NCBI GenBank assembly: GCA_024362935.1
Contig: JANCRA010000005.1
Span: forward strand, 18,426,235 to 18,490,234
DNA: 64,000 nt
From: Setophaga petechia
Taxonomy: Eukaryota; Chordata; Aves; Passeriformes; Parulidae
Reading direction: 5' to 3'
In this document: positions 15,801 through 25,545 of the stretch, one piece after another
Layout: every line of letters starts with the position of its first letter
Position numbering within the stretch: the first letter of the stretch is position 1
The notes under the pieces: model-generated
Seen by the model: only the letters and a program-made list of their open reading frames with translations
Databases searched by the model: none
Told to the model about the DNA's origin: nothing
Position numbers and translations under genes: made by a program

Positions 15801-18800
15801 ACACACATGCTCAAAAGCAAAGCACTTCCAAGTGCTCACAATTTTAACCTAAATTCTTCAAAACATCTAAGAGGATCTACTGGACATGCAATAATAAGGT
15901 ATTCAGGGTTTTTTAATATGAAATGTGTAAATCTAACAGGCCTTGAAATTTATCCCTAGACATAGCTCTTAGTCACATGTGACATTTTACTCCAGTATCT
16001 TTAGTTAACAATCTACTATGTCCAGCAAGGTTCCTTCCTGGATGCTTTCAACTGGACTCAGCAATTCCTACTACTTCTTCATATTTCCCATGACTGTGCA
16101 CAAGACTTAAATTTGATCGTAAGGCGGCTAATGACTGAGTTCTTTGCAATAACTGAAAATGTGTTAAGCAACATAAATACCTTTTCTTCTACAACTTGAA
16201 AATACCTACAACACAATGAAAACACTTACTTTTTTTGCTATCTTTCCACCTAAATTTTACTAGTTTTTGCATAATGAGAAAAAATACAGAATGAATTTTT
16301 GGTGACAATTTAGATCAGCTATTTTAGAACTTCTTGAAAAATGGCACAAGTGTTGTACATACAAAATACATGTGTAAGAAAATGGATCTTGGGAATAGAA
16401 GGAAAAAATAGCGTAGAATGCTTAGAGCTGAAAAAGCCCCACAATTATTGTGAAAAAATTGTGAACAAAACACTGGTGTAAAAACTATGACCTGCTTCCA
16501 AAAATCTATCAGTACAAGACCTCATAATTTAAATTAATAAAATATTTTAAAATAATGAAAGGCTTACAATAACTTATGAATTTGTCAAAAGAGCATTTAT
16601 ACAAAAAGATCACTTTGATGATTCAAATCAACATGATTCAGTTAGGTGTGCAGATCAGATTTCTGTTTGGCTTGACATCTGTCCTCTGGAAAGCTGAAGA
16701 TTAAAAATAATTTTTTCCTTTGCATCCAGAAAACACCCCAGCAATAACCTAGAGTAGCCACTCAAATGAGAACAGGTGAATGAATACATCTCCTGCAGAT
16801 TAGTGCAGCACAGGACCAGCCAAAGTGTATGAAGAGAATACAAAAAGAAGACAACCTCTGTAGGGACTAGATGCCACATGCATTATGTTGTGCTCACCAT
16901 TCTGCTAATAAAATGACTCACCTCAGATATATTTCCTCCCCTGCACAGATGATGCAGGGCCTCCATTCTTATGGCTTCTAAATTGAGGGGATCTTTCTGC
17001 AATAGTCTAAAACCAAACAAAAGGTGAATGTAAAGAAACCAAACCAAACCCTTACTCAATCATCTATTTTATCCTAAAACAGGAATAGGACAACTTGCAT
17101 TTTACAGCCATTTTAGATCATGTATCTCAACTGAAAGCACAACTCTTCTTTCATGCCTATCTCAAGAAGATCCTCTTCCATCCAGAATGGATTCACATAT
17201 TGATGTAGCATTCTCACAGAATTGCAAGGCTGGTTTCTAATAAAACTTTATTTACTTGAAATTTATTTTTAAAAAACTGATGCAACTAATGCAGATTCAT
17301 TAACAATGAATGGAAACCTATCTCTACTTTTGTTTCAAAGTGTCCTTTGGGTGTAAACATGGCAAGAAAAGAACTTAGTGGTGTGTTACTTCATACTCAA
17401 CCTGTGTGCTGTTTCAATTGTCTGCTCCCAGTCCTGCAAGGCAAGTTGTAGCTTCATTTTCTTTATGAAAGCAGGAATGAAGTTTGGGAAGTTTGCAATT
17501 ATCTGGTTCACAATATCCAGAGCTCCTGAGTAATTCTGTCGGACCTCAAAATATTGTGCCTAATGGAAGGAAGAGAAGCCATATCAAGAGCCTGTACACC
17601 CACACAGGTGAGACGATTCAGAAATTCTTTCATACAGAAACCAGGAAAAAGAACTAGAAAGAAGTCTTTCCTGCAGCAATAGTTTTACCTATCCATCACA
17701 ACTAGACACAGCACAACAATCAAATAGCAAAGGATGATGTCTAAAGCCTGGTGTGTGTGGTAAGAGCTCTGTAACAAAGGTAACTGCAGTATTGACAACT
17801 TACTAGTCAGTTGCAAGCAAGAAAAAGACAGACGTAGCTGAAGAGTAAAATTGCTTCATGAGGTTTCAAGTACCTTTGTATGAAGTATCCCACAATTTTA
17901 CGATATTCAACACAACCCACTGATGAAACATTTATTCAAGCTCTGAGACATGTACCATGCAAAAACCCACGCTCAGCAGGTAACTACTGTTGTTGCCAGA
18001 ATTAACAATTTTCTAACTGTAATGCGATTTACAGGGCATTCCAAATCCAAAACTTTCAGAAGTCAAAAATCAGAGGTTTAAATTAATTCCAGTAGAAATA
18101 AATTTAGGATTTAAACCCTGTTTTGCTTTGATGCTTTGAATTTACTTACCATATTCCAGGTGACTGTATGTGTGCTGTTTTAGTTCAACTTTTTAAGACA
18201 GAAATTATGCAAACACAGTAGATTTTGAGAGTTCATTTTTTAAGCCCTAGTGAGATTCATGTCTGTCTAAACCCTAATTACTAAGTAACAACATTTGACA
18301 TATACTCTTAATCTAATTCAATGGTCCACATGCAGCCAAGCACACACACCTAACCAAATACCATCGTGCACTCTCCTGAAGTTCAGTCTTCTAATATTCA
18401 TTGAACGATTTTTTCTGCATTTAGCTTTGGAATACTAAACAAACATCATGTTAATGAGTAACAATGTCTGCAATGTGTAAAGAAAACAATTCGTGCCACT
18501 CCTTTAATGAAATATAATCATTGATGATTACATGAACACAAATGAACACACGAAATAGACTAATGACAACTTAAAAAGTGTTGACAATATTAAAAAAAAA
18601 ATCACACTACAGTGTTTAACTATTGCATTTGGGCACACAGCAATTCTGTAATGCACATAGGTGTCTCATGCAAAAAGGAAGAGACAACACACTTGTACAT
18701 TTTCAAGAGATTTGAAACTCATTTTATGCATATAAATAGAAAGGTTTTCTTGTGTGCATAGCAAAATCGTAACAGTACACCTTTAGATTGACTGAATTTA

Positions 18801-21800
18801 ACTATACCTTTTTTTTCACATTGGTGTCTAAGTAATCTGAAAGTATCTATAGGGTCTAAGCTGTATCTCTGCTCCTTGGACAAGCTCATTATGCACTACT
18901 CTTATCAGCATCTTACTCTTATCTCCAATCTACAAGACTAAGATGAAATTTAGGAAGAGTTAAAATAGTGAAGTAAACTTACTTTACCAAGCAGTGCAAA
19001 AACATCATTGCCTTCCTGCAGTGCTTCATCAAAGTATTTCAGAGCTTTTTTAATGTGAGTTTCTTTCCCACAGGTGAGATCAAGCCATGCCTTCAAAATT
19101 ACCCCCTGTTAACAAAATACAAATTGGAATTCTTTGCTAATTAGGTAATAGAAAATTACACTAGATACAATAAGCAGAAATAACCTAAATAGGGGACTTA
19201 GAGTATCTATTTTAACTGCTTCAGAGGCATAATTCTAACCAGTCTTTAGCATAACCTAACACTCGGACAATTTATTCCAGATTAAATTAACCAAATCATA
19301 TATTCACTTACAGAATTAGAAAAAAACACCAATGGCACTTAACAAGCCTAACACGCTCAGCAGTCAGAACAAAACCTCACAAACATGACCACATTTGACA
19401 GAGTATTTTCTGCAAACATTTCAGCACAATGTTTCCTTAATATTTTGTTTATGTGAGACACCGAGAAACATACCGGTGCTGCAAAAAGGGAGAAATTTGA
19501 GGTTTTCTTCTACTTTCTGATTTAAAAGAAAAACTTTTATGTGCAAGGCAAAACTCTTGACATTTTTCAAATCCTCAAAAGTATTATTAGAAAGAACACC
19601 CGAACATTTAAAAGGTAAAGTGTGTCTTTTCATTGAAGAACTTATTATTTATGATGAATGAAATTTATTTCTCTTTTGTGTTACAAACATTAATTGTAAC
19701 TTAAGTAAATAAAATCTATTTTGAAGTGTATTTAAAAGTCAAAGGTTAGTAGAAGAGCCATATTTTGTAATTGCTAAAAATCAGGGTCATGATTTTGTTA
19801 TGCAATGGAGACTGAACTTTACATACTCTAGCATTTTTTTAAAGAAAGGCAGGTGTTGTATTTCCATACAAGGAATACATAAACTATCTTATTATAACAA
19901 ATGTATAGTAAACAAAGCATATTTCACCAAGTTTAAAGACTCTGAACAACCTCCCAAAAAATCAGATGTAAACATTTAAACATAATTTCATATTACCAAG
20001 CTAGAAAAAGACCTAATCATAAGTGAACTCCTAAAAAAAATTCAATATATTTAAATAATAATGTACTTTTTCTTTTCTATGCATGTGTCTCTAAAAAAAT
20101 TAATTAATTACTTTGAACATTTTTAAATACTTCAGCTGGAAATATTTCACACCAAACAACATACGCAAACAATATTTCCAAATAAGAATAAGAATATATT
20201 CCAAACAAGAATAAACAGAAGCAAACAAAATCAAACCACTATTGTTTTAATAAGCAAAGTCATAAATACCACTGTTTTACCAAAATGACCTATCCTTAGT
20301 CTTTTTAGGACGTACCATATTGCTTTGTGATGTCCTTAATTACTTCTTCATTAATATAAGTTATTTCTACACTAGTATAAATTAGCCAATAAATTAGTTC
20401 TTATTTAAAATAACTACCAATTTAAATTATTAATCACTGGTATTTTGAAAGCCAAGCCATTACTTAAATCATACCTTCAGAAACTAATGTTTAGAAGAAC
20501 AGTTGCAGATTTATATACCCAATCCTCTGGGTATTTTTGAGTCTTCAGATGCAGATGTCTCCCTCTAGTGAGACTATCATGCTTGTTTTTTTGCTAGGAA
20601 TTATGAGGCTTGGTAGCAAGTAGCAATACTGGCCTAAGTGCATATTATTTCCATTTATTGATTTATTTTAATTTATTAAGCCACTATTTATTATTTACTA
20701 ACTGAAAATTAATATTAGTTAACCAAAACAATTATGGGAATTTACTCAGCCACACCAAATGAATTTAAGACAGTTAAGAAGGAAAGTACTAGAACACAAA
20801 ATAGTTCAGGATAACTTCCAAACAGCATGAATGCCATAAGTCTAGCTTCAGAGTATGGATTGTCCTAATAACCTTTTACATCACAGAAAGGTAAGAACCA
20901 GTTACCTGTTTAGCACCACCAGAAACTCTGATCATTCTATCAACGTATTCACGGGCTTTGTCCTCACGACCAAGATGCCACAAGAACAAGCCAGCATAGT
21001 ACAGAGCCTGCTGTCCTGCTGCTTTACGCTGCTCCTTCAGCCTTGCATCCAGCTCCACAATAGCATCTCGATCTGAAAAGGTTTTGTTCAGAGCTCTTGT
21101 TGACAGCCTCTCAAAATATCATAAAAGAACATCATGTAAGCCAAGGGCTTCCAGAGCAACACTGTTTCTGTACTGTACATTGATAAACATGCAGACAGCC
21201 CCACCCGATCAGAAACATTTGTCAGGTGCAGATGGAAAAGGCAGAAGAGAGTTCCCAACAACATATGTGATGGGGAGGTCCAAGAAGTGGGGAAATCCCA
21301 GATGACTGGTGGTTAGCCAACCTGATGTCCATCTAGAAGGGCAGGAAGGAAGATCTGGGAAACTACAGGCCTGTGAACCTGACCCTGGTGCCAGGGAAGG
21401 TCATGGGTCAGGTTACTGAGTGCCATCACACAGCACCTACAGGACACTCAGGGGATCAGACCCAGCCAGGCACCAGGAAAGGCAGAAGCTGCCTGGCCAA
21501 CCTGATCTCCTGCTGTGACAATGGTGACCCACCTAATCAATGAGGGAAAGGCTCTCACTCTCAGAGAGTCTTGAGATCCACAATAATTTTGCTGTCCTGC
21601 AATATTAATCCTCAGGGACTTGAATAAGAGTAATGTCATTAGTCAGAGCTGTTTCACATTAAATTGTTTAGCAAACTCTTAGCAGCAGCTATAAATCTCC
21701 ATAGTGAGAAAGACACTGCAGCAATAGTTTAACAACCACTCAATGTACCTGATAAACCAACTCTTATTTTGAGAATGTAATTCCTAACAAAATAATTCCA

Positions 21801-23630
21801 GCTTTTAGGCTGGAGAAAGGAATACAAAAATTCGCAAAATTACTTTCTACATTTGTATGGTCAGGACAACTAAAAGATAAAAATGGCATGGCTTTAAAGA
21901 CTTTTCAAGCTGCAGTTCTACTTAAAAGTAAAAATATCAGACATGAGTGAACAACAATCACATGAAGCTTGATTCAATTTTATTTTTCATCAAAGATTCT
22001 TCATCATGCTGGATAGGTCAGATTATGTGTGTGGGTGTGGCTGTGTTTTATTTTAACATTCACTCTTATGCTTTAGAGTTTAATGGTTTGGTATTATTTT
22101 TGTCTACAATCTTGGTAAGCATCACTCAATTCAGTAATAGATCCTTTGTCAAATGCAAAGCCAGAGTAAACTTTTTTAACTTATGCAGAACTAGACTGCA
22201 ACCCTCAGGCCTTCACACAGAGCTGTCTAAAACATGAACCAGAATGTATTAATAGGCATACCTGGATTAGGGCTCTTTTTATGGGCATAAATCAGAGCCA
22301 TCATTGTACAAAGTGACACCTCTGGTTTGTTTTTAATAGACTCCAGCTGTCGAATACTTTCTTGGACATCACCTAGTTAAAAAAAAAGCACAGAATAAGC
22401 TATCACACTTTTTAAGACAAAGAATATAATCATCAAACATCAATCTGACTTAAATTTTCCCTTCTATTTTTTCTTCCATGCTTTTGTTCGTTATGCATAT
22501 ACCAAATTTCACCTGTTTGTTCAAGTCTTTCAAACAGACACAGGAAAGAAAACAGCATCTCAATACAAAGAACCTGAATTATGATAACTAATTCTGTGCT
22601 AATTCCGCCAACTGTCAGAAAGATGAAAATCATATTTATTGTTTTATACAGGGCATTGAGCAGCTCTTTTTGCTCCCGTTTCTTTATATAACTAGTATTT
22701 TTGCCTTATTTGTGGGAATATTTTAAATATTAGCAAAATAGGCAGTATCTTGAAACATGACAGGATTCTTACATAAAAACATCGGGGAGTTTGGGAATAG
22801 ATAAACTCTCTCAAAACCAGCACACCTTCCTAGACTTGTCTCAGCCCTCCTCATGTTCGGTTACTTGTTAATATTTCTGACATCCTTGGAATATACATGT
22901 TACTACAGAACAGTACAATTTACACAAAGATCCCCTCGGTAGGTAATAGCTGTCAGTCTCCCTGAGACAGAGGATCAACAAAACTAACACAGCTGCTTTG
23001 AAGGGAAGAGCTGTTAGCCGGGAGACACTAGTGAGTTTCCGATCAATATGCTTTTGGGCAGGGCTCAAATTCCATTCAAGGAACCCATTTACCTGAACCC
23101 ATTTACCTGCTGTCTAGATCGCTTTCATTCAAACTGGGGAGGAGCAGTGACAGATGATAACACACGGGCAATTCACTCAACACGGCATACACCCAGACTC
23201 CCCAGCACCGCTGTTCCCCGCGCAGCGGACTAAGGGCTGAGCTCTGGGATGCGAGGCGAGGAAGCCCAGCGTTCAGCAAGGCGCGGCCCGGCCCCGTTAC
23301 CTGCCCTCAGCGCGCCGTAGGCCCGGTAGAAGAGGAAAAGGGGTTCTGCGCCAAGCCGTGCCAGCGCCTCGTCCGCCGCGGCCCGGGCGTGCTGGAACAG
23401 CCCCTCCTGGCAGTAGTAATTGAGCAGCGCCTGCGGGGAAGCGGCCGCGGGTCACCGGTGCCAACGCTTCGCCCCGGGACGGCCCCGGGCACACCGCGCC
23501 CACCGCCCCGTCCCGGCCGCCCGCAGTCCCGCCCGGCACCCCCGGCCGCTCCCATCCCTCCCTCCTTCCAGCCGCTCCCTCCGCCGGGCCGGACGGCGGT
23601 GGCGCCCACCTGCTGCACCTCGGCGTCCAT
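766..23630 (-). CDS. TTC21B: TTC21B (IFT139/THM1), 5' part: 21 coding exons, start codon to exon 21
   Basis: Spliced gene for a tetratricopeptide-repeat protein. In vertebrates TTC21B is the IFT139 subunit of IFT-A, which drives retrograde transport in cilia and restrains Hedgehog signalling. I joined 21 exons through minus-strand AG/GT sites; all phases agree and no stop occurs in 956 codons (human protein about 1,316 residues, from memory). Diagnostic stretches include [69 protein letters not shown] and [20 protein letters not shown], which match the human protein as I recall it. The product is almost wholly helical TPR-like sequence with no signal peptide or membrane segment. The start is the ATG at 23,628–23,630 in a CpG island, encoding MDAEVQQ. 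The last exons lie left of position 1. Its upstream neighbour SCN1A is in tandem on the same strand. The paralogue TTC21A is less likely because of the SCN1A linkage. Confidence 0.97.
877..3859. other. TTC21B intron between exons 20 and 21
   Basis: A 3-kb intron. The only structured element is the fold-back repeat at 1,414–1,577. Open frames at 1,026–1,238, 2,763–3,068 and 3,256–3,459 have no splice or homology support. Confidence 0.7.
1414..1577. repeat. Three-copy inverted/direct fold-back repeat
   Basis: The 23-base core beginning GCCACAGAAAACTTTATAAA occurs in plus orientation at 1,435–1,457 and 1,544–1,566, and in minus orientation at 1,482–1,504. The match extends outward with a few mismatches: 1,414–1,457 pairs with 1,482–1,524 (loop about 24 bases), and 1,471–1,504 pairs with 1,544–1,577. 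It could be a decayed MITE-like element or a local inverted duplication. No terminal target-site duplication was identified. Confidence 0.85.
3860..4048 (-). CDS. TTC21B: TTC21B coding exon 20
   Basis: 189 bp, 63 codons, phase 0 at both ends: [58 protein letters not shown]. Bounded by GCCCCAG and GTCAGT. Confidence 0.97.
5350..5456 (-). CDS. TTC21B: TTC21B coding exon 19
   Basis: 107 bp encoding [20 protein letters not shown] and [15 protein letters not shown], bounded by TCTTACAG and GTAATG. Confidence 0.96.
6897..7035 (-). CDS. TTC21B: TTC21B coding exon 18
   Basis: 139 bp encoding [20 protein letters not shown] and [20 protein letters not shown]. Bounded by CTTCAAG and GTAGGA. Its last base completes the Val of VNELSS. 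Confidence 0.96.
7403..7513 (-). CDS. TTC21B: TTC21B coding exon 17
   Basis: 111 bp, 37 codons, phase 0 at both ends: [20 protein letters not shown] then [18 protein letters not shown] textbook TPR unit ending in NPKD. Bounded by GTTGAAG and GTATTC. Confidence 0.96.
7886..7958 (-). CDS. TTC21B: TTC21B coding exon 16
   Basis: 73 bp, too short for simple open-frame scans. It encodes [20 protein letters not shown] then NIQE, matching the [11 protein letters not shown] segment of the family. Bounded by TTTCCAG and GTGAGT. Confidence 0.95.
8262..8500 (-). CDS. TTC21B: TTC21B coding exon 15
   Basis: 239 bp encoding [20 protein letters not shown] through [20 protein letters not shown]. Bounded by ATTTGCAG and GTAAAA. 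It ends with AG, which joins the T of the next exon as Ser. Confidence 0.96.
9232..9456 (-). CDS. TTC21B: TTC21B coding exon 14
   Basis: 225 bp, 75 codons, phase 0 at both ends. It encodes [20 protein letters not shown], a lysine/serine-rich non-TPR insert ([17 protein letters not shown]) and [15 protein letters not shown]. The acceptor follows a run of T. Confidence 0.95.
10069..10085. repeat. (TG)n microsatellite
   Basis: Run of alternating T and G, about eight repeats, in a TTC21B intron. Confidence 0.9.
10365..10522 (-). CDS. TTC21B: TTC21B coding exon 13
   Basis: 158 bp encoding [20 protein letters not shown] and [20 protein letters not shown], classic TPR spacing. Bounded by TTCCTAG and GTGAGT. 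Confidence 0.96.
10577..10617. repeat. (TA)n/(CA)n compound microsatellite
   Basis: Alternating TA run followed by ACACACACA and a further ATATAT block, just upstream of TTC21B exon 13 on the minus strand. Likely length-polymorphic. Confidence 0.9.
10994..11123 (-). CDS. TTC21B: TTC21B coding exon 12
   Basis: 130 bp encoding [20 protein letters not shown] and [21 protein letters not shown] proline/serine-rich linker opens the exon, then a helical repeat follows. Bounded by CTCCTAG and GTAATA. Confidence 0.95.
12882..13082 (-). CDS. TTC21B: TTC21B coding exon 11
   Basis: 201 bp, 67 codons, phase 0 at both ends. It encodes [20 protein letters not shown] and [20 protein letters not shown], bounded by TTCTGTAG and GTAAGC. 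Confidence 0.96.
13589..13686 (-). CDS. TTC21B: TTC21B coding exon 10
   Basis: 98 bp encoding [20 protein letters not shown] and [12 protein letters not shown], bounded by GTTACAG and GTAGGA. The phase-1 entry completes the Gly of ALTG. Confidence 0.95.
14606..14798 (-). CDS. TTC21B: TTC21B coding exon 9
   Basis: 193 bp starting [20 protein letters not shown] and ending with [16 protein letters not shown] plus one base. It contains [20 protein letters not shown], one of the most conserved stretches of the family. Bounded by ACCATTAG and GTAAGG. Confidence 0.97.
15367..15465 (-). CDS. TTC21B: TTC21B coding exon 8
   Basis: 99 bp, 33 codons, phase 0 at both ends. It encodes [20 protein letters not shown] and [13 protein letters not shown], bounded by TCTCCAAG and GTGAGT. 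Confidence 0.95.
16922..17006 (-). CDS. TTC21B: TTC21B coding exon 7
   Basis: 85 bp encoding [20 protein letters not shown] then CRGGNISE, bounded by TTTTAG and GTGAGT. Matches the LLQKDPRNL-type segment of the family. Confidence 0.94.
17402..17559 (-). CDS. TTC21B: TTC21B coding exon 6
   Basis: 158 bp, 52 codons plus two bases. It encodes [20 protein letters not shown] and [19 protein letters not shown]. The donor GTTGAGT is weaker than its neighbours but is fixed by the phase of the next exon (AG joins A to make Arg). Confidence 0.94.
18983..19105 (-). CDS. TTC21B: TTC21B coding exon 5
   Basis: 123 bp, 41 codons, phase 0 at both ends, so skipping it would keep frame. It encodes [20 protein letters not shown] and [18 protein letters not shown], bounded by TTAACAG and GTAAGT. 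Confidence 0.96.
20906..21072 (-). CDS. TTC21B: TTC21B coding exon 4
   Basis: 167 bp, bounded by CTTTTCAG and GTAACTGG. It encodes [20 protein letters not shown] then [20 protein letters not shown], a TPR unit, and leaves in phase 0. Confidence 0.96.
21270..21560 (+). mobile_element. CR1 LINE fragment, reverse-transcriptase region
   Basis: Plus-strand sequence with the hallmark CR1 order: AAATCCCAGATGACTGG, GGTTAGCCAACCTGATG, CCCATCT-like block, GGGAAACTACAGGCCTGTGA, CCAGGGAAGGTCATGG, GAAAGGCAG and CCAACCTGATCTCC. Translation gives [15 protein letters not shown], then a degenerate [10 protein letters not shown], matching the CR1 ORF2 reverse-transcriptase fingers/palm as I recall it. The frame is broken, so it is a dead copy truncated at both ends. 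It lies in the TTC21B intron between exons 3 and 4, opposite to gene orientation. Confidence 0.88.
22262..22372 (-). CDS. TTC21B: TTC21B coding exon 3
   Basis: 111 bp with phase 1 entry, bounded by TTAACTAG and GTATGCC. It encodes [20 protein letters not shown] and [13 protein letters not shown], closely matching the human N-terminal region. Confidence 0.95.
23301..23430 (-). CDS. TTC21B: TTC21B coding exon 2
   Basis: 130 bp, very GC-rich, 43 codons plus one base. It starts [20 protein letters not shown] and ends YRAYGALRA, bounded by CCCCGCAG and GTAACG. This is the first TPR-like helical pair. The alanine-rich sequence reflects the CpG island it lies in. Confidence 0.93.
23610..23630 (-). 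CDS. TTC21B: TTC21B coding exon 1 (start codon)
   Basis: Only seven codons, MDAEVQQ, followed by a GTGGGC donor. The ATG is the RC of cat at 23,628–23,630 and is preceded by a purine-rich GCGACG context. It joins in phase 0 to [10 protein letters not shown] of the next exon, which parallels the LINYYCQE start of the human protein. Confidence 0.9.
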
Positions 23631-23688
23631 CGTCGCTACCCGACGCCACTGCGGGGGGGCTCCGGAAGGGTGAGGACGGCGCCCTGCC

Positions 23689-23693
23689 ATTGG
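23689..23693 (-). promoter_or_regulatory. CCAAT box upstream of TTC21B
   Basis: Plus-strand ATTGG within CCATTGG reads CCAAT on the gene strand, about 59 bases 5' of the start codon, in the CpG island. Candidate NF-Y site. Confidence 0.5.
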
Positions 23694-23880
23694 CTTGGGT
23701 GGGAAGGAGGCGGGAGAGACACGGGAAGAGAAACTCCTGGAAAGGCGGCGGGCGGGAGCCTCGGGCCGGCCCCGAGCCAGCGGGCGGGAGGCTGCGGCGC
23801 CTTCGCGCCCCCTGCCGGCGGGCAGGCGGCCGTGCCTCGGGAGCGCTCGCAGCCGGGATGCCGAACGGAAGCTTTGGGAT

Positions 23881-25545
23881 GTGTCTGTTTCCTTGCTTTT
23901 CTTGGCTGAACGTAGGACTAAGCGGCCCACATTCCGTACGTTTCATAGTGGAACTGAGCACTCCAAGTTATGTGGCACTTCTCTTAGAAATACAATAGCT
24001 ATAAGGTGAAATCAGAGAGAGAAACACCCACCCCCTGTTTCGTTCCTCCTGGAAGATTAGAGTTGCCAAGACTAGTAAAATTAGGGTTTTCCTCCGGAAG
24101 TGAAAGCACCCTCAGCCATAATTTCTAGACACCAGAAACAGAGGTTGCTAAAGAGCATTCCTTTGGAATGGGAGCACAATCTGCCCACCAGGAAAGCCGG
24201 CAGTGATGACTCCAGGGCCAAGGAACGCAATCCAACCTGCACGGAGTTTGTAGGAGACGCTTGGCTTGGCTCTTCAGGCAGAGTGCTCAGAGTGACCTTT
24301 CCCAGCAAGGCCATTACGCGTGCAGTTCCTTTGTCACAAGTTCTCATCCCCAGCATCAGGAAGGTGCCAGAGAAGCACTATGCAATGAGAATTCTTGGCT
24401 TTACTTGTTGGCCAAGACAATCTTCTAATTTTCCTGTCGTGTTCTGCTTGACTTGTTCTGAAGCACCATTTAGGATTCTGTAATATTTTAAATCTATTAG
24501 AGGTATGAGAAACAAATTGGGATTTTTTACATACTTTTTAAGGTAACCATTTAAGACATATTCTGTCCACATATTAATCTGAAAATACTTACCTTTTCAT
24601 TTTGATACTTAGGTATTTTGAATCAAAGCTGTAGACCTCTTTTTTCATAATTTATTTCACAACAATTTTACAGAGAAAAATTTCCCTCCCTTGAAAAATT
24701 GTTGATCAATTTCAAGGAAAATGCTATGAAATTTTATTTCTGCATTAGCCACTAAGCAAGCGTACAGACTACAGCTGCTCATCAACTTATTTAATGTGAA
24801 GTTCAGTATTCATCTATGATTGTTTTCATTGTAAATTGTAGGGAAATGCAATATAAAATTATGTAAACATGTAAAATTAATATTTTGAGAAATTCACGGA
24901 AGCAATTGATAAAGCATAAGGAACAGGCCCACTTTCCAGATGCTTTTGCTTTTCCCCTATTGGTACCTGGTTGCTTCTAGGAATGAGGTGCTTCCTTAGT
25001 GATTTTTAAAATTCCTGAGGAAAAGACCAATGATTTATTCATTCCAACACTATTTCAATATTTCATCTTTTTCAGAAATGCACTCACATGTGAGATGCTC
25101 TGTAGCCTGTTTGTGAACAGCACCCAGCAAGAATAAACTGGCTCTCAACCCAAGCCGGGGAATGTCATGGATCTAGTCCTATTTTCTGCCCTCATTTTGT
25201 CTTTGTAAACTCTTGAACGCTCAGTTCTCTTTCCTGTGAGTGCTCAGAGCCTCCTGGGACACACTGAGGGCACCTCTGGTATGGATGGCTGTGCACCCAC
25301 TGCATGGAGCTGCTGCATGGAGTCACTCAGGGCAGAGCTCCTGATACATGCAGAAGCATCATGCTCACTGTCTAACACTCTTCAAGTAAGAAACTCCTAA
25401 TTAGAGACTAACAAGCAAGTCCCAAAGATTTTCTTACATGGAAGAACAGTATAGCTGCTGTAGAGGTTTTCAGTATCCTCCCATTCTGTGGTTTAAAAGC
25501 ATCCCCTTCTTTATATTAATATCAGATAATAAACACAAAAGGAAC
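23881..25545. other. Intergenic region between TTC21B promoter and SCN1A 3' end
   Basis: Falls from moderate GC to AT-rich. The 127-codon open frame at 24,100–24,483 (+) has no recognisable domain or conserved start context and I do not call it. A GC-moderate stretch near 25,080–25,350 might be an old LTR fragment but lacks defined ends. Confidence 0.6.

Larger units (their letters stand above)
23210..23880 (-). promoter_or_regulatory. TTC21B: CpG island / TTC21B promoter
   Basis: Abrupt rise in GC and CpG density covering TTC21B coding exons 1 and 2 and the upstream flank, while both sides are AT-rich. There is no TATA box near the expected start. A CCAAT box on the minus strand lies about 60 bases upstream of the ATG. 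This is the usual TATA-less housekeeping/ciliary promoter architecture. The exact transcription start cannot be read from sequence. Confidence 0.8.

Noticed and set aside
23307..24009. Several overlapping long open frames on both strands (up to about 207 codons) around the CpG island
   Set aside because: Stop-poor because of GC content. The products are low-complexity Arg/Gly/Pro/Ala, and the region is explained by TTC21B exons 1–2 and the promoter.
24062..24075. GTTGCC half-site resembling an RFX X-box upstream of ciliary gene TTC21B
   Set aside because: The second half-site (GGCAAC) is absent and the position is over 400 bases from the ATG.
24100..24483. 127-codon plus-strand open frame upstream of TTC21B
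   Set aside because: No domain, splice or start-context support, and an overlapping open frame lies on the other strand.
25080..25350. GC-moderate segment with an AATAAA-like motif, possibly an LTR fragment
   Set aside because: No TG…CA termini or flanking duplication could be located.
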